This document shows positions 34,842-44,490 of a stretch of 64,000 nucleotides of DNA, in pieces. A program made the translations under genes and the position numbers. This DNA comes from Hyphomonadaceae bacterium (GTDB lineage Bacteria; Pseudomonadota; Alphaproteobacteria; Caulobacterales; Aquidulcibacteraceae): assembly GCA_016791425.1 (NCBI GenBank), contig JAEUMQ010000013.1, positions 62,001 through 126,000 of the forward strand, given 5' to 3'. The notes beneath the pieces were generated by a model. It saw only the letters and a list, made by a program, of their open reading frames with translations, had not been told where the DNA came from and ran no database searches. How positions within the stretch are numbered: position 1 is the first letter of the stretch; every line of letters starts with the position of its first letter.

Positions 34842-37062
34842 CTCCTCGAACACTGGGGAGTGTCGCCGAAGGCGACGACGATCGGGGCGCTGGGGGCGCA
34901 ACCGTAAGAGAATCCCATGCCCTGCGCGTCTCGCCGCGAGCTCGGGTCAGCACAAGACCGCGTTCCGTTTCGATGCCGTATCCGCCACTACGCCGTGCGA
35001 GGTCGCCCGCATCGATCGCACCGCGGAGATTTTCCGATGCGTCGAGACGCGTGAGCACGACATCCCCCTCGCGCACCGCCGCGAACCCTTCCCGCGTCAG
35101 CACGGTCACGATGCGTCCTCCCCGCGGCGTCAGGGCGATGCAGGCGGCCTCGCTGCACATTTCCGGCGCCGCCAGCGCCGCGCTCTCGGCAGGCGCAAGG
35201 CCCGCCATCTGTCCCAGCCTCTCGCGCGCAAAGATCGAGCGCCCGTACGCGCGCGTCAGCGTCCAGCCTTCGGCGCCGCGCACGAAGACCGCGCGCAGCT
35301 CTCCATCGAACCAGAGCACCGGGCGGGCCGCGAACGCATAGACAAGCACGCCGCCCGCGAAGATCACCGCGCCGGCCGCCTTCATCCCTCCGCGCCACAC
35401 GCAGGCCCAAAGCACCCCCGATACCGCCAGCACGAAAGCCGCATCGGGCGGCTTCGGCAGCGCCCGAACGGCCTCCGGTCGCTCCGCGAACGACGCGCCG
35501 ATCCCCACCAGAAGCTCGCATGCCCTCGCCATGATCCCGAGCGGAACGTCCGCGAAGCCGAACGGCGCCGCGACAGCGGCCGCAACTGCCGCGGGCGCGA
35601 TCACGAACGCAACAAGCGGCGAAGCCACGAGGTTTGCCGGCAAGCCGTACACGGCGAAACGCTGGAAGTGATAAAGCGCGAAGGGATCGACCGCGAGCCC
35701 GGCCACGAAACTCACCGCCAGCGCGCCGAGCAGCATCCGCGAGAACGCTTGCATCCCCCCGACGATGGGGCCTGGGCTTGGCAGGCGCCGCTCCCAATCG
35801 GTCGCCGGCCGCGTCTCGAACGCCGCCACCAGCGCCGCCGTCGCCGCAAACGACATCTGGAAGCCCGGCTCCAGCACCGAATCCGGCAACACGAGCACGA
35901 TGATCGTCGCCGCCAGCGCAAGTCCGCGCATCGTGATCGCCGGCCGATCGATCAGCACCGCCCCGAACGCCACGGCCGCCATCACATAGGCCCGTATCGC
36001 CGGCACGCTCGCGCCGGAGATCAGGAGATAGAGCGTGAGCGTAACAAGCGCGCCCGCCGCCGCCAGCTTGCGCACCGGCAGACGCAGCGCCAGCGGAGGA
36101 ATAAGCGCGAAGAGCCCGGACAGCAGCGCGAACATCAGCCCGCCCACGACGCCCATATGCAATCCGGACACGGACAATATGTGCCCAAGCCCAGAATCCC
36201 GTAGCGCCGCGTCGGTCTCTTCCTCGATCAGGCTGCGATCGCCGGTGACCAGCGACACTGCCACCGCCGCGCCGCGCCCCGGCGCCGCCGCATAGATCGC
36301 CTCGGAAAGGTCGCTGCGCACCGCCGCAAGCTTCAGCCGCGCGCGATCGAACCATGCATCCGGCGCGCCGAGCTCGATCGGCCGACAGGCGCCGTACGTG
36401 AACCCCGTGGCGCCGATCCGCGCAAAATAGGCCCGCCGCGCGAAGTCGTACGCCCCCGGCGCCAGCGGCCCGTCCGGCGGCTGCAGAATGCCGTAGCAAC
36501 GCACCGCGCGCCCGGCCGTGAACCGTCCGCTCGTCGCCATCCGCACGAAGCGGGGCGGCGCCGCGACGCCTTCGATCGTCCGCACAAGGAGCAAGAGACG
36601 CACGCGCGCGCCGCCCTGCGCTTCCTCCACCCACCCCGTCACGGCGACGGGACCGATCTCCCGCTCCAGGCGCGGGGCCGCCGCAAGCGCCGTCCGCGCG
36701 TGCGCGCACGCCGCGCCGAGCGCCAGCGCCGCCGCGAGCGACAGCACGCCCGCCGTCCCTGCGCGCAGCCACGCGAGAACGCCATGGACCGAGCCTCCGG
36801 GCCACATCGACGTCAGCGTCGCCAGCGCCGCCGCAGCCAGGAAGGTCGCCGGCGCGATCCAGCCGGGAGGATCCCCGGGCGCAGTGAACCAGAGCGCCGC
36901 CCCAGCGATCACCCCGACCGGCAGCCACAGAATCCACCGATCCCGCTGCGCGGCCAGCGCAGCGCGGAATGCCGCCGCCCAGCGCCTCTCCCCGGCGCGC
37001 CGCCAACTCTTCTCCATCCCCTTGCGGGGCGAGGAGGCGGCTGGGGGCGCAATCGCAACCAT
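34801..37062 (-). CDS. comEC: ComEC/Rec2-family DNA-uptake channel protein
   Basis: 753 residues. Membrane helices at about 43-115, then an OB-like DUF4131 segment (about 120-230), then the competence membrane domain (about 240-560) with the hallmark SGLGHILSVSGLHMGVVGG. It would move single-stranded DNA across the inner membrane. The C-terminal metallo-beta-lactamase domain found in many members is absent; about 160 soluble residues replace it. The last 35-40 residues (Ala/Pro/Ser-rich) are encoded by intergenic-repeat sequence. The start is uncertain: ATG at 37062, or at 37017 (MEKSWRRAGERR), both near another repeat fragment. Confidence 0.85.
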   Translation of the reverse strand: MVAIAPPAASSPRKGMEKSWRRAGERRWAAAFRAALAAQRDRWILWLPVGVIAGAALWFTAPGDPPGWIAPATFLAAAALATLTSMWPGGSVHGVLAWLRAGTAGVLSLAAALALGAACAHARTALAAAPRLEREIGPVAVTGWVEEAQGGARVRLLLLVRTIEGVAAPPRFVRMATSGRFTAGRAVRCYGILQPPDGPLAPGAYDFARRAYFARIGATGFTYGACRPIELGAPDAWFDRARLKLAAVRSDLSEAIYAAAPGRGAAVAVSLVTGDRSLIEEETDAALRDSGLGHILSVSGLHMGVVGGLMFALLSGLFALIPPLALRLPVRKLAAAGALVTLTLYLLISGASVPAIRAYVMAAVAFGAVLIDRPAITMRGLALAATIIVLVLPDSVLEPGFQMSFAATAALVAAFETRPATDWERRLPSPGPIVGGMQAFSRMLLGALAVSFVAGLAVDPFALYHFQRFAVYGLPANLVASPLVAFVIAPAAVAAAVAAPFGFADVPLGIMARACELLVGIGASFAERPEAVRALPKPPDAAFVLAVSGVLWACVWRGGMKAAGAVIFAGGVLVYAFAARPVLWFDGELRAVFVRGAEGWTLTRAYGRSIFARERLGQMAGLAPAESAALAAPEMCSEAACIALTPRGGRIVTVLTREGFAAVREGDVVLTRLDASENLRGAIDAGDLARRSGGYGIETERGLVLTRARGETRRAWDSLTVAPPAPRSSSPSATLPSVRGAAPPPAASRPPPP
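37012..37051 (+). repeat. Fragment of the dispersed GC-rich repeat at the 5' end of comEC
   Basis: The sequence cttgcggggcgaggaggcgg followed by ctgggggcgca resembles the second half of the better copies. It encodes part of the ComEC N-terminus if translation starts at 37062. Confidence 0.45.
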
Positions 37063-37126
37063 GGGTGGCGAGGCACATCAGCCCGACGCGGGCCTTCTCC
37101 ACAAGCGGGACGAAATCGCGAGCCTC

Positions 37127-38545
37127 ATGCTAACCACCCGCTCCATGAGCTCAGGCCAACACGTCGTCACCCGTTTCGCGCCCTCGCCGACCGGCTTCCT
37201 GCACATCGGCGGCGCCCGCACGGCGCTCTTCAACTGGATGTTCGCGCGCCGCCATGGCGGCAAATACCTGCTGCGCATCGAGGACACCGACCGCGCCCGC
37301 TCCACCCAGGAAGCCATCGACGCCATCTTGGCCGGCCTCGCCTGGCTCGGCCTCGACACCGACGAGCCGCCGCTCTTCCAATCGACGCGCGCCGCGCGCC
37401 ACCAGCAAGCCGCCCACGAAATGATCAAGCGCGGCGGGGCTTTCCGCTGTTACGCCACGGACGCGGAAGTTGAAGCGTTACGCAACGAAGCGCGCGCCGA
37501 GGGCCGCGCCATGCGCTCGCCTTATCGGTCCGGCGACATCCCCGCCACCGATCGCCCGTTCGTCGTCCGCCTCAAGGCCCCCGATGACGACGTCGTCAAT
37601 TCCGACCTCGTCCAGGGCGACGTGCGCATCCGCGGCCGCGACATCGACGACCTCATCCTGCTTCGCAGCGACGGCACGCCGACCTACATGCTCGCCGTCG
37701 TCGTCGATGACCACGACATGGGCGTCACGCACGTCATCCGCGGCGACGACCACCTCACCAACGCCGCGCGCCAGATCGCCATCTATTCCGCCGCCGGCTG
37801 GGACGCGCCGCGCTTCGCGCACATCCCGCTCATCCACGGGCCCGACGGCGCCAAGCTCTCCAAGCGCCACGGCGCCCTCGGCGTCGAGGCCTATCGCGAC
37901 GAGATGGGCTATCTCCCCGAAGGCCTCGCCGCCTACCTCATCCGCCTGGGCTGGAGCCCCGGCCACGACGATATCCTCTCCAAGGAGGAGGCCGCCGAAG
38001 TCTTCGACCTCTCCCGCGTCGTCAAGGCGCCGGCCCGGCTCGACTTCAACAAGCTCGCCAACGTCAACGCCCATTTCCTGAAGCGCGCCGACGACGCCCG
38101 CCTGGCCGGGCTCACCAGGGACTTCATCGCCGCCAACAAACCGGACTGGACCATCCCTCCAGCCGCCCCAGAGAAAATCCGCGCCGCGATCCCCATATTG
38201 AAGCAGCGCAGCAAAACCATCGCCGAGCTTGCGGAAATGTCCTTCTTTTTCCTCGCTTCCAGGCCCCTCCAGCTTGACGCCGCAGCGCAAAAGGCGTTGA
38301 CCGGCGAAGCGCGCGCGCGCCTGCAACGGCTGCACCCTCGTCTGCAGGCCCATGCGGCGTGGGACGCCTCCGCGCTCGCCGCGGAGCTGAAGGATTTCGT
38401 CGCCGCCGAAGGCGTCGGCATGGGCCAGCTCGGACCCCCGCTCAGGGCCGCGCTGTCTGGAGGAGCGCCTGCGCCCGATCTGGGACAGGCGCTTGCGCTG
38501 CTGGGGCGTGAGGAGGCCCTGGCCCGCCTGGAAGACCAGTTCTGA
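37127..38545 (+). CDS. gltX: Glutamyl-tRNA synthetase
   Basis: 472 residues. It charges tRNA-Glu (and often tRNA-Gln in this group). Class I motifs: HIGH-type [12 protein letters not shown] and KMSKS-type [19 protein letters not shown] and [21 protein letters not shown] are also conserved. The C-terminal anticodon-binding part ends [13 protein letters not shown] start six codons downstream (37145) is equally possible. The frame is open far upstream, but only as antisense of comEC. Divergent from comEC and followed by gltA. Confidence 0.96.
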   Translation: MLTTRSMSSGQHVVTRFAPSPTGFLHIGGARTALFNWMFARRHGGKYLLRIEDTDRARSTQEAIDAILAGLAWLGLDTDEPPLFQSTRAARHQQAAHEMIKRGGAFRCYATDAEVEALRNEARAEGRAMRSPYRSGDIPATDRPFVVRLKAPDDDVVNSDLVQGDVRIRGRDIDDLILLRSDGTPTYMLAVVVDDHDMGVTHVIRGDDHLTNAARQIAIYSAAGWDAPRFAHIPLIHGPDGAKLSKRHGALGVEAYRDEMGYLPEGLAAYLIRLGWSPGHDDILSKEEAAEVFDLSRVVKAPARLDFNKLANVNAHFLKRADDARLAGLTRDFIAANKPDWTIPPAAPEKIRAAIPILKQRSKTIAELAEMSFFFLASRPLQLDAAAQKALTGEARARLQRLHPRLQAHAAWDASALAAELKDFVAAEGVGMGQLGPPLRAALSGGAPAPDLGQALALLGREEALARLEDQF

Positions 38546-38597
38546 GGAATCAATTTTAACGCGGCGAGGCGTATGTCGCGGGCCCCGGAGGCAGGCC

Positions 38598-39902
38598 ATG
38601 GAATCGAAAGTCACCAAGAAGCCGTCCGCGACTCTGACGGTGAACAACAGGCAGATCGAGCTCCCCGTCTATGGCGGGTCGGTCGGCCCCGACGTTGTGG
38701 ACATCCGCAAGCTCTACAGCGAGACCGGCGTCTTCACGTACGACCCCGGCTTCACCTCCACCGCCAGCTGCGAAAGCCAGATCACCTATATCGACGGCGA
38801 CGAAGGCGTGCTGCTCTATCGCGGCTACCCGATCGATCAGCTTGCGGAGCATTCGAGCTTCCTCGAAGTCTGCTACCTCCTGCTGCACGGCGAATTGCCG
38901 AACGAGACCCAGCTCAAGGCCTTCGACAAGGCGATCACCTACCACACGATGCTGCACGCGCAGTTCGACCGCTTCTTCGAAGGCTATCGCCGCGACGCGC
39001 ACCCCATGGCGGTCATGGTCGGCACGGTGGGCGCCCTCGCCGCCTTCTATCACGACTCGACCGACATCGACGACTCGCGCCAGCGCACCATCGCCAGCCA
39101 CCGCATGATCGCCAAGATGCCGACCATCGCGGCGCGCGCCTACAAGTACTCGATCGGCCAGCCGTTCGTTTCTCCGCGCAACAATCTCGACTACGCCTCG
39201 AACTTCCTGCGCATGTGCTTCGCGGTTCCGGCGGAGGACTATGTCATCAATCCCGTGCTCGCGCGCGCGATGGACGTCTTCTTCATCCTGCACGCCGACC
39301 ACGAGCAGAACGCCTCCACCTCCACGGTGCGCCTGGCCGGCTCCTCCGGCGCCAATCCCTTCGCGTGCATCGCATCGGGCATCGCCTGTCTCTGGGGCCC
39401 AGCCCACGGCGGCGCCAACGAAGCTGCGCTGAAGATGCTGGAGGAGATCGGCACAGTCGATCACATCCCCGAGTTCATCCGCCGCGTGAAGGACAAGGAC
39501 AGCGACGTGCGCCTCATGGGCTTCGGGCACCGCGTCTACAAGAATTACGACCCCCGCGCCAAGGCGATGCAGAAGCTCTGCCACCAGGTGCTGAAGGAAG
39601 TCGGCGCGGAGGATAATCCGCTGCTCAAGGTCGCGATGGAGCTGGAGAAGATCGCGCTGAGCGACGAATACTTCATCCAGCGCAAGCTCTACCCGAACGT
39701 CGATTTCTATTCCGGCATCACGCTGAAGGCGATGGGCTTCCCGACCTCGATGTTCACCGTGCTCTTCGCGGTCGCCCGCACCGTCGGCTGGATCGCGCAA
39801 TGGACCGAGATGATGGAGGATCCCTCCCAGAAGATCGGTCGGCCGCGCCAAGTGTACACCGGCGCCGGCCCGCGCGACTTCGTCCCCCTCGCCAAGCGCT
39901 GA
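38598..39902 (+). CDS. gltA: Citrate synthase (type II)
   Basis: 434 residues. It condenses acetyl-CoA and oxaloacetate, the entry step of the TCA cycle. Active-site motifs: [10 protein letters not shown] (His), [16 protein letters not shown] (His) and the later acidic [15 protein letters not shown] precedes the start by 6 bases. The length and the N-terminal segment fit the hexameric, NADH-sensitive type. It is the last plus-strand gene before the long minus-strand lipid A block. Confidence 0.97.
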   Translation: MESKVTKKPSATLTVNNRQIELPVYGGSVGPDVVDIRKLYSETGVFTYDPGFTSTASCESQITYIDGDEGVLLYRGYPIDQLAEHSSFLEVCYLLLHGELPNETQLKAFDKAITYHTMLHAQFDRFFEGYRRDAHPMAVMVGTVGALAAFYHDSTDIDDSRQRTIASHRMIAKMPTIAARAYKYSIGQPFVSPRNNLDYASNFLRMCFAVPAEDYVINPVLARAMDVFFILHADHEQNASTSTVRLAGSSGANPFACIASGIACLWGPAHGGANEAALKMLEEIGTVDHIPEFIRRVKDKDSDVRLMGFGHRVYKNYDPRAKAMQKLCHQVLKEVGAEDNPLLKVAMELEKIALSDEYFIQRKLYPNVDFYSGITLKAMGFPTSMFTVLFAVARTVGWIAQWTEMMEDPSQKIGRPRQVYTGAGPRDFVPLAKR

Positions 39903-39948
39903 ACCGCAAACACAGCAGAGCCCGCAAACATAGCAGAGAGAGGCGCTT

Positions 39949-40001
39949 TCCTCCCCCGTTCACGGGGGAGGTGTCGGCCGAAGGCCGGCGGAGGGGGCGC
40001 A
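39949..40001 (+). repeat. Dispersed double-hairpin intergenic repeat, copy B
   Basis: A perfect 9-bp hairpin (CCTCCCCCG, TTCA, CGGGGGAGG) followed by a second hairpin (CGGCC, GAA, GGCCG) and GGAGGGGGCGCA. It sits between the convergent gltA and lpxB genes, so it could also act as a two-way transcription stop, though without a T-run. Confidence 0.85.
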
Positions 40002-40006
40002 ACCTC

Positions 40007-41134
40007 TCAACGCGCGGAGCTAAGCACTCCCAGCACTGCATCCGCCGCGATCTCCGCGGCCGGCCGTCCGCCGCGCCCCATCTTCACAAGCGCGGCGTTC
40101 TGCGCCTCCACTTGCGCCGCGCGCGCCGCGGGATCGGCGATCAAGTTCGCCGCATAAGCCGCGATCGCTTCCGCCTTCAGCTTCGTCTGCAGGAATTCCG
40201 GCGCCACTTCACGCCCCGCCGCCACATTCAACAGCGTCACGAACGGCGCCGTGTAGAGCCCAAGCCCGCGCGCGAGCGCCCAAGTGAACCAGCCAAGCTT
40301 GTACCCCACGATCAGCGGCGCGCCTTGCAGCGCCGCCTCCGTCGTCACCGTACCCGAAACACACAGCGCCACCGTAGCCGCCGCGAACGCGTCTTCCTTC
40401 TCCGCCTCCGGCACGATGACCGCCCCGGCCGGCGCTTGCGCACGCACCGCCGCCCCAACCGAACCCGCCGCCACGCAAACGATGCGCGCCCCGAGAAGCG
40501 ACGCCGCCCGCCACAGCGTCGGCGCCACGCGCCGCACTTCGCTTCGTCGGCTCCCGGGCAAGACCAGCGCGATCGGCGCATCGCCAAGCCCATGCCGTAC
40601 GCGAAATGCCGCGCCGTCGCCCTGCTTCATCCGCCCGATCGCCGGATGCCCCGCAACCGTGCACGCCAGCCCGTAAGGCGCGTAATAGGGAACCTCGAAA
40701 TCATGGATGCAGATGAGGTGATCCACCGCCGCCGCAAGCGTTCGCGCACGCCCGGCCCGCGCCGCCCACACTTGCGGCCCGATATATTTGACCAGCTTCA
40801 CGCCAGGCGCCCGCGCACGCAGCCGCTGCGCCACGCGCAACGTGAAGCCCCATGAATCGATCAGCACTGCAACATCCGGCTTGAACGCATCGGCCGCCTC
40901 CACGACCGCCTCCACAAGCCGCACCACGCGCCCGTACGCCTTGAGCCCATCGAAGAGCCCGAACACCGCAAGCCCGCTGATGTCGATGACGCTCTTTACG
41001 CCGGCCGCTTCCATCGCAGGCCCGCCGCATCCCGCCACCGCCAGCGACGGATCCCGCTTCTTCAGCTCGCGGATGAGATCGGCCCCCAGCGCATCGCCCG
41101 ACGCCTCCCCCGCCACCACGAAAATCCGGCTCAT
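40007..41134 (-). CDS. lpxB: Lipid-A-disaccharide synthase
   Basis: 375 residues. It joins UDP-diacylglucosamine and lipid X to the lipid A disaccharide at the inner membrane. Start MSRIFVVAGEASGDALGADLI with the GEASGD motif; DSWGFTLRVAQRLR, KYIGPQVWAARAGR, ALVLPGSRRSEVRR and CVSGTVTTEAAL are all typical. Last gene of the lpxD-fabZ-lpxA-lpxI-lpxB series; about 85 bases after lpxI. Confidence 0.97.
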   Translation of the reverse strand: MSRIFVVAGEASGDALGADLIRELKKRDPSLAVAGCGGPAMEAAGVKSVIDISGLAVFGLFDGLKAYGRVVRLVEAVVEAADAFKPDVAVLIDSWGFTLRVAQRLRARAPGVKLVKYIGPQVWAARAGRARTLAAAVDHLICIHDFEVPYYAPYGLACTVAGHPAIGRMKQGDGAAFRVRHGLGDAPIALVLPGSRRSEVRRVAPTLWRAASLLGARIVCVAAGSVGAAVRAQAPAGAVIVPEAEKEDAFAAATVALCVSGTVTTEAALQGAPLIVGYKLGWFTWALARGLGLYTAPFVTLLNVAAGREVAPEFLQTKLKAEAIAAYAANLIADPAARAAQVEAQNAALVKMGRGGRPAAEIAADAVLGVLSSAR

Positions 41135-41182
41135 CTGCACCGCCGGCTTCCAGCCGGCCTTCTCAACGCTGCAGGCAAACGC

Positions 41183-41214
41183 GCTCCCCCTCGCCGCTGC
41201 GGGGAGGGGGCGCC
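41183..41214 (+). repeat. GC-rich hairpin repeat between lpxI and lpxB
   Basis: An imperfect inverted repeat, CTCCCCCTCGCCGCTGCGGG then GAGGGGGCGCCC. It resembles the dispersed repeat family in its C-run/G-run hairpin and GGGGGCGC end, but lacks the CGTTCACG core. Confidence 0.4.
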
Positions 41215-41218
41215 CAAC

Positions 41219-42079
41219 TCAGCCGATCTCATTGGGCGTAAATCCGTACACGAACAATCCCGCCGCATCTGCCGCCGCGACCAGCTTGTCCTTTCCCAAC
41301 ACGAGCGCGCCGCCCGCCTCCACCGCGACGCCCGCCAGCCCCGCCGCCGCCGCGCCCTCGATCGTCCGCACGCCAATCGTCGGCAGATCGATCCGCCGCT
41401 CCTGCATCGGCTTCGGGCGCTTCACCAGCACCCCGCGCCGCGCATCAGCGCGCCCGCGCACCGCTTCGGGCAGCGAGGCCACGCGCTTCAGCATCGCGTC
41501 GGTGCCCTCTTGCGCCTCCAACGCCAGAACCAGCCCATCGCAGACAACCGCGCCCTGCCCGACATCGAACGCCCCGAGCGCCTCGGCGACCTTCGCCGCC
41601 TTCGCGATATCCGCATGCGCCTTCGCGTCCGGCGCAACTGCGCCCCATGCGCCAGCTTGCGCCACCAGGCTCCCGAGCACCTCGTCCGCGCCGACGACCT
41701 TGAACCCGTCCTTCTCGAACTCCGCCATGAGGGCCCGCAACAACGCGTCGTCGCCCAGCCGCGCAGCCGCCAGCAACGCCGGCGCCATCTCCATCCCGCG
41801 CTGATCGAACTTCACCTGCGAAATGTCCGGACGCTGCACGATGCCGACGCACACTAGCGCATCGCAACCAGCCGCCTTGAGCGCCGCGATCCTCGCGCCC
41901 ATCTCCCCAATATTGAATTCGTCGCCGAGATAAGCCGCCAGGCCCGCGTCCGCGAACGGCGCCACGCGCGATACATGGAATCCCGCCCCCGTCGCCTGAC
42001 AATGCGCCGCCAACGCCTCTGGCAGCTCCCCGCCGCCCGCAATGATCCCAAGCTTCTTCCAGCCGGCCACTAAACCCAT
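41219..42079 (-). CDS. lpxI: UDP-2,3-diacylglucosamine pyrophosphatase LpxI
   Basis: 286 residues. LpxI cleaves UDP-2,3-diacylglucosamine to lipid X and is the alphaproteobacterial replacement for LpxH. Start GWKKLGIIAGGGELPEALA; FNIGEMGARIAAL; MLKRVASLPEAV; and the C-terminal VKRPKPMQERRIDLPTIGV and AGLAGVAVEAGGAL are family features. Its place between lpxA and lpxB is standard. No separate lpxH is seen in the window; the metallophosphoesterase at 8368 is a different gene. Confidence 0.95.
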   Translation of the reverse strand: MGLVAGWKKLGIIAGGGELPEALAAHCQATGAGFHVSRVAPFADAGLAAYLGDEFNIGEMGARIAALKAAGCDALVCVGIVQRPDISQVKFDQRGMEMAPALLAAARLGDDALLRALMAEFEKDGFKVVGADEVLGSLVAQAGAWGAVAPDAKAHADIAKAAKVAEALGAFDVGQGAVVCDGLVLALEAQEGTDAMLKRVASLPEAVRGRADARRGVLVKRPKPMQERRIDLPTIGVRTIEGAAAAGLAGVAVEAGGALVLGKDKLVAAADAAGLFVYGFTPNEIG

Positions 42080-42127
42080 CCCAAGAAAGCGGGAGCCGAT
42101 GCTTCGATGCGGATAGGCGTAAACAAG

Positions 42128-42919
42128 CTAGTCACGCGGCATGCAGATCGGCCGGTTCGCTTCCGCCTGGATGAACGCGACGATCTCCATCACTTCCGGC
42201 TGCTGCGCGTAGAGGTGCTCGGCATCCGCGAGCCGCTCCTGGAACGTGCCCTCCTCGGCAAAGAGCAGGCGGTACGCCGCCCGCAGATCATGAATCTGCT
42301 CCCGCGTGAAATTGCGCCGCTTGAGCCCGATCACGTTGAGCCCCGCCAGGTGCGCATGCACGCCGAACGCCGAGCCGTAGGGAATGACGTCCGCCACCAC
42401 CGCTGACAACCCGCCGATGAAGGCATGCCGGCCGATGCGCCCATACTGGTGCACCGCCGCCAGCCCGCCGATGATCACCTGCTCGCCCACCTGCACGTGC
42501 CCGCCGAGCACCGCGCCCTGAGCAAAGATGACGTTGTCCCCCACGATGCAATCGTGCGCGACATGGCTCTGGCCCATGAAATAGCCGCCATTGCCGACCC
42601 GGGTGACGCTCCGCCCACGGACGGTTCCGCGGTGCATCGCCACATGCTCGCGCAACGTGTTCCTGTCGCCGATCTCAAGCGTGGTCGGCTCGCCCTTGTA
42701 GGACAGGTCCTGCGGCGGCCCCCCGAGCATCCCGAACGGATAGACGACGTTATCCTCTCCGAGCGTCGTCAGCGCTTCGATGTGCACGCTCGCGATGAGC
42801 CGCGTGCGCGCCCCGATCCTCACCTTCGGCCCGATGAAGCACCACGGCCCCACCTCCACATCGGGTCCAAGCTCGGCGCTTCTGTCCACGATCGCCGTGG
42901 GATGAATCTTCTCGCTCAC
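42128..42919 (-). CDS. lpxA: UDP-N-acetylglucosamine acyltransferase
   Basis: 263 residues, starting with GTG 4 bases after the fabZ stop. It attaches the first 3-hydroxyacyl chain in lipid A synthesis. A left-handed beta-helix of hexapeptide repeats runs from about 5 to 185 ([30 protein letters not shown]); the catalytic His is in [10 protein letters not shown]; the C-terminal helical cap begins about 190 ([12 protein letters not shown]). Confidence 0.97.
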   Translation of the reverse strand: MSEKIHPTAIVDRSAELGPDVEVGPWCFIGPKVRIGARTRLIASVHIEALTTLGEDNVVYPFGMLGGPPQDLSYKGEPTTLEIGDRNTLREHVAMHRGTVRGRSVTRVGNGGYFMGQSHVAHDCIVGDNVIFAQGAVLGGHVQVGEQVIIGGLAAVHQYGRIGRHAFIGGLSAVVADVIPYGSAFGVHAHLAGLNVIGLKRRNFTREQIHDLRAAYRLLFAEEGTFQERLADAEHLYAQQPEVMEIVAFIQAEANRPICMPRD

Positions 42920-42923
42920 GTGC

Positions 42924-43376
42924 TCACCGATCCGCCTTCATCGCCGCGAACTCCGCCTCCGCCGCGATCTCGCCGCCCACTTCCGCCCGTCCGCGAAACT
43001 TGAAGATGTTGCGCCGATGGAAGATCACCTCCACCGGAATCTCCAGCACGTCCCCAGGCTTCACCGGCCGCTTGAAGCGCGCACTCTCGATCGCCATGAA
43101 GAGGATCGTGTGCTTGGCGATGTCGGCGTCCAGCGATTTCGACATGAGCAGCGCCCCGGCCTGCGCCATCGCCTCGATCTGCAGCACGCCCGGCATCACC
43201 GGCAGCCCGGGAAAATGCCCTGGGAAGAACGGCTCGTTGATCGTGACGTTCTTGATCCCGCGGATCGAGGTGAACGCGCGATAATCGACCGCCTTGTCGA
43301 TCAGCAGGAACGGATAGCGGTGCGGCAGCCTGGCCAGCACTTCGCCGATTTCGATAACGCTCGCTTCTTCCGCCAT
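42924..43376 (-). CDS. fabZ: 3-hydroxyacyl-ACP dehydratase FabZ
   Basis: 150 residues. It dehydrates 3-hydroxyacyl-ACP in fatty acid elongation and competes with LpxA and LpxD for that pool. Hot-dog fold with [12 protein letters not shown], the catalytic His in [15 protein letters not shown] and the catalytic Glu in [10 protein letters not shown]. The start [12 protein letters not shown] is chosen; the longer in-frame reading lies inside lpxD. It sits between lpxD and lpxA as usual. Confidence 0.96.
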   Translation of the reverse strand: MAEEASVIEIGEVLARLPHRYPFLLIDKAVDYRAFTSIRGIKNVTINEPFFPGHFPGLPVMPGVLQIEAMAQAGALLMSKSLDADIAKHTILFMAIESARFKRPVKPGDVLEIPVEVIFHRRNIFKFRGRAEVGGEIAAEAEFAAMKADR

Positions 43377-43390
43377 GTGGGCGCCCGCTC

Positions 43391-44383
43391 TTACGACTTT
43401 CCAGCCGCTTTCGACTTGAGCCACGCGATCTCGCGCATCCAGGCGCGCACGGGCTTGGCCGGATAGCCGCCCCACGTCTCGCCTGCGGGCACGTCTTGCA
43501 ACACCGCCGAGCCCCCCGCAAGCGCGGCCCCTTCGCCGACGCTCCGGTGGTCGCTCACCCCGACCCGTCCGCCCATCCGCACATCGTCCCCGATCCGCGT
43601 CGAGCCCGAGACGCCCGCGAACGCGGCCATCATCGTCCGCCGTCCGATCGTCACATTGTGCGCGATCTGGCAGAGATTATCGATCTTGGCTTCCTCCGCG
43701 AGGATCGTGTCGTCGAACACGCCGCGGTCGATGGTCGAATTGGCCCCGATCGTCACCCGGTCCTGCACGATCACGCGGCCCAGATGCGGGACGTCATGGA
43801 GCCCGCCCGCGTCGCCCGCGACCCCGAACCCGGCCTCGCCGATCACCGCGCCGGCGAGCACCGTCACGTCGTCGCCGATGAGCGCGAACCCGATCGTGCA
43901 ATTGGCCCCGATCTTCGACCGCCGCCCGATCGTGACACCCGGCCCGATGACGGCGTTGGGCCCGATCCGCGTCTCCGCGCCGATCTGCGCCCTCGCGCCG
44001 ATCACCGCGCCGGCGCCGAGCTCCACGCCCGCTTCCAGCCGCGCTTCGGGATGCACCGCGACGCCTGCCGCAAAGCTCCGCGGACGGAAAAGCCTGAGCG
44101 CCATCCGCCCGAACGCCACGCGCGGCGCCTGCGCCACGACGATCGCGCCGGCGCGCTTCGCCATGGGCGCAATCTCCGCCCGCATAAGGCAGACGCCAGC
44201 CGTCGTCTCAAGCTGGTCCTTGGGCAGCGCGCCTTCGTAGAAGCAGAGATCGTTTGGCCCCGCCCGCTCGAACGGGGCCGCCGAACTGATCAGGCGATCG
44301 AGATCGCCCTCTGCATGCAGTCCGTCCGCCAGCTCCCGCACCGAGAGCGGCCCGAGGGTCTCATAGAACCGAGCGTCGATCAT
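43391..44383 (-). CDS. lpxD: UDP-3-O-acylglucosamine N-acyltransferase
   Basis: 330 residues from MIDARFYETLGPLSV. It adds the second, N-linked acyl chain in lipid A synthesis. A short N-terminal uridine-binding domain (to about 105) is followed by hexapeptide repeats (GVAVHPEARLEAG, IGPNAVIGPGVTIG) and IAHNVTIG, with the catalytic His in that region. A start 13 codons upstream (44422) has a better ribosome site (GGGGGAGGAAGGG), but that site is part of the dispersed GC-rich repeat. Confidence 0.95.
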   Translation of the reverse strand: MIDARFYETLGPLSVRELADGLHAEGDLDRLISSAAPFERAGPNDLCFYEGALPKDQLETTAGVCLMRAEIAPMAKRAGAIVVAQAPRVAFGRMALRLFRPRSFAAGVAVHPEARLEAGVELGAGAVIGARAQIGAETRIGPNAVIGPGVTIGRRSKIGANCTIGFALIGDDVTVLAGAVIGEAGFGVAGDAGGLHDVPHLGRVIVQDRVTIGANSTIDRGVFDDTILAEEAKIDNLCQIAHNVTIGRRTMMAAFAGVSGSTRIGDDVRMGGRVGVSDHRSVGEGAALAGGSAVLQDVPAGETWGGYPAKPVRAWMREIAWLKSKAAGKS

Positions 44384-44429
44384 GGCCGCGTCTTCGGCCT
44401 TTGCGCCCGCCGTGGCAAGCACATCCGCC

Positions 44430-44490
44430 CTTCCTCCCCCGAAAGCGGGGAACGGCGCGTCGCGGCGCCATCCCCGCCGGAGGGGCGTCA
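44430..44490 (+). repeat. Degenerate dispersed GC-rich repeat between skp and lpxD
   Basis: CTTCCTCCCCCGAAAGCGGG followed by paired CGGCGCGTCGCGGCGCC and CCCCGCCGGAGGGGCG. It has the same C-run/G-run first hairpin as the better copies, with CGAAAGCG instead of CGTTCACG. Its end covers the stop region of the skp gene. Confidence 0.45.

Noticed and set aside
34988-37102. A 704-codon minus-strand frame overlapping comEC
   Set aside because: Out-of-frame shadow of comEC with Arg/Gly-rich composition and no recognisable motif.
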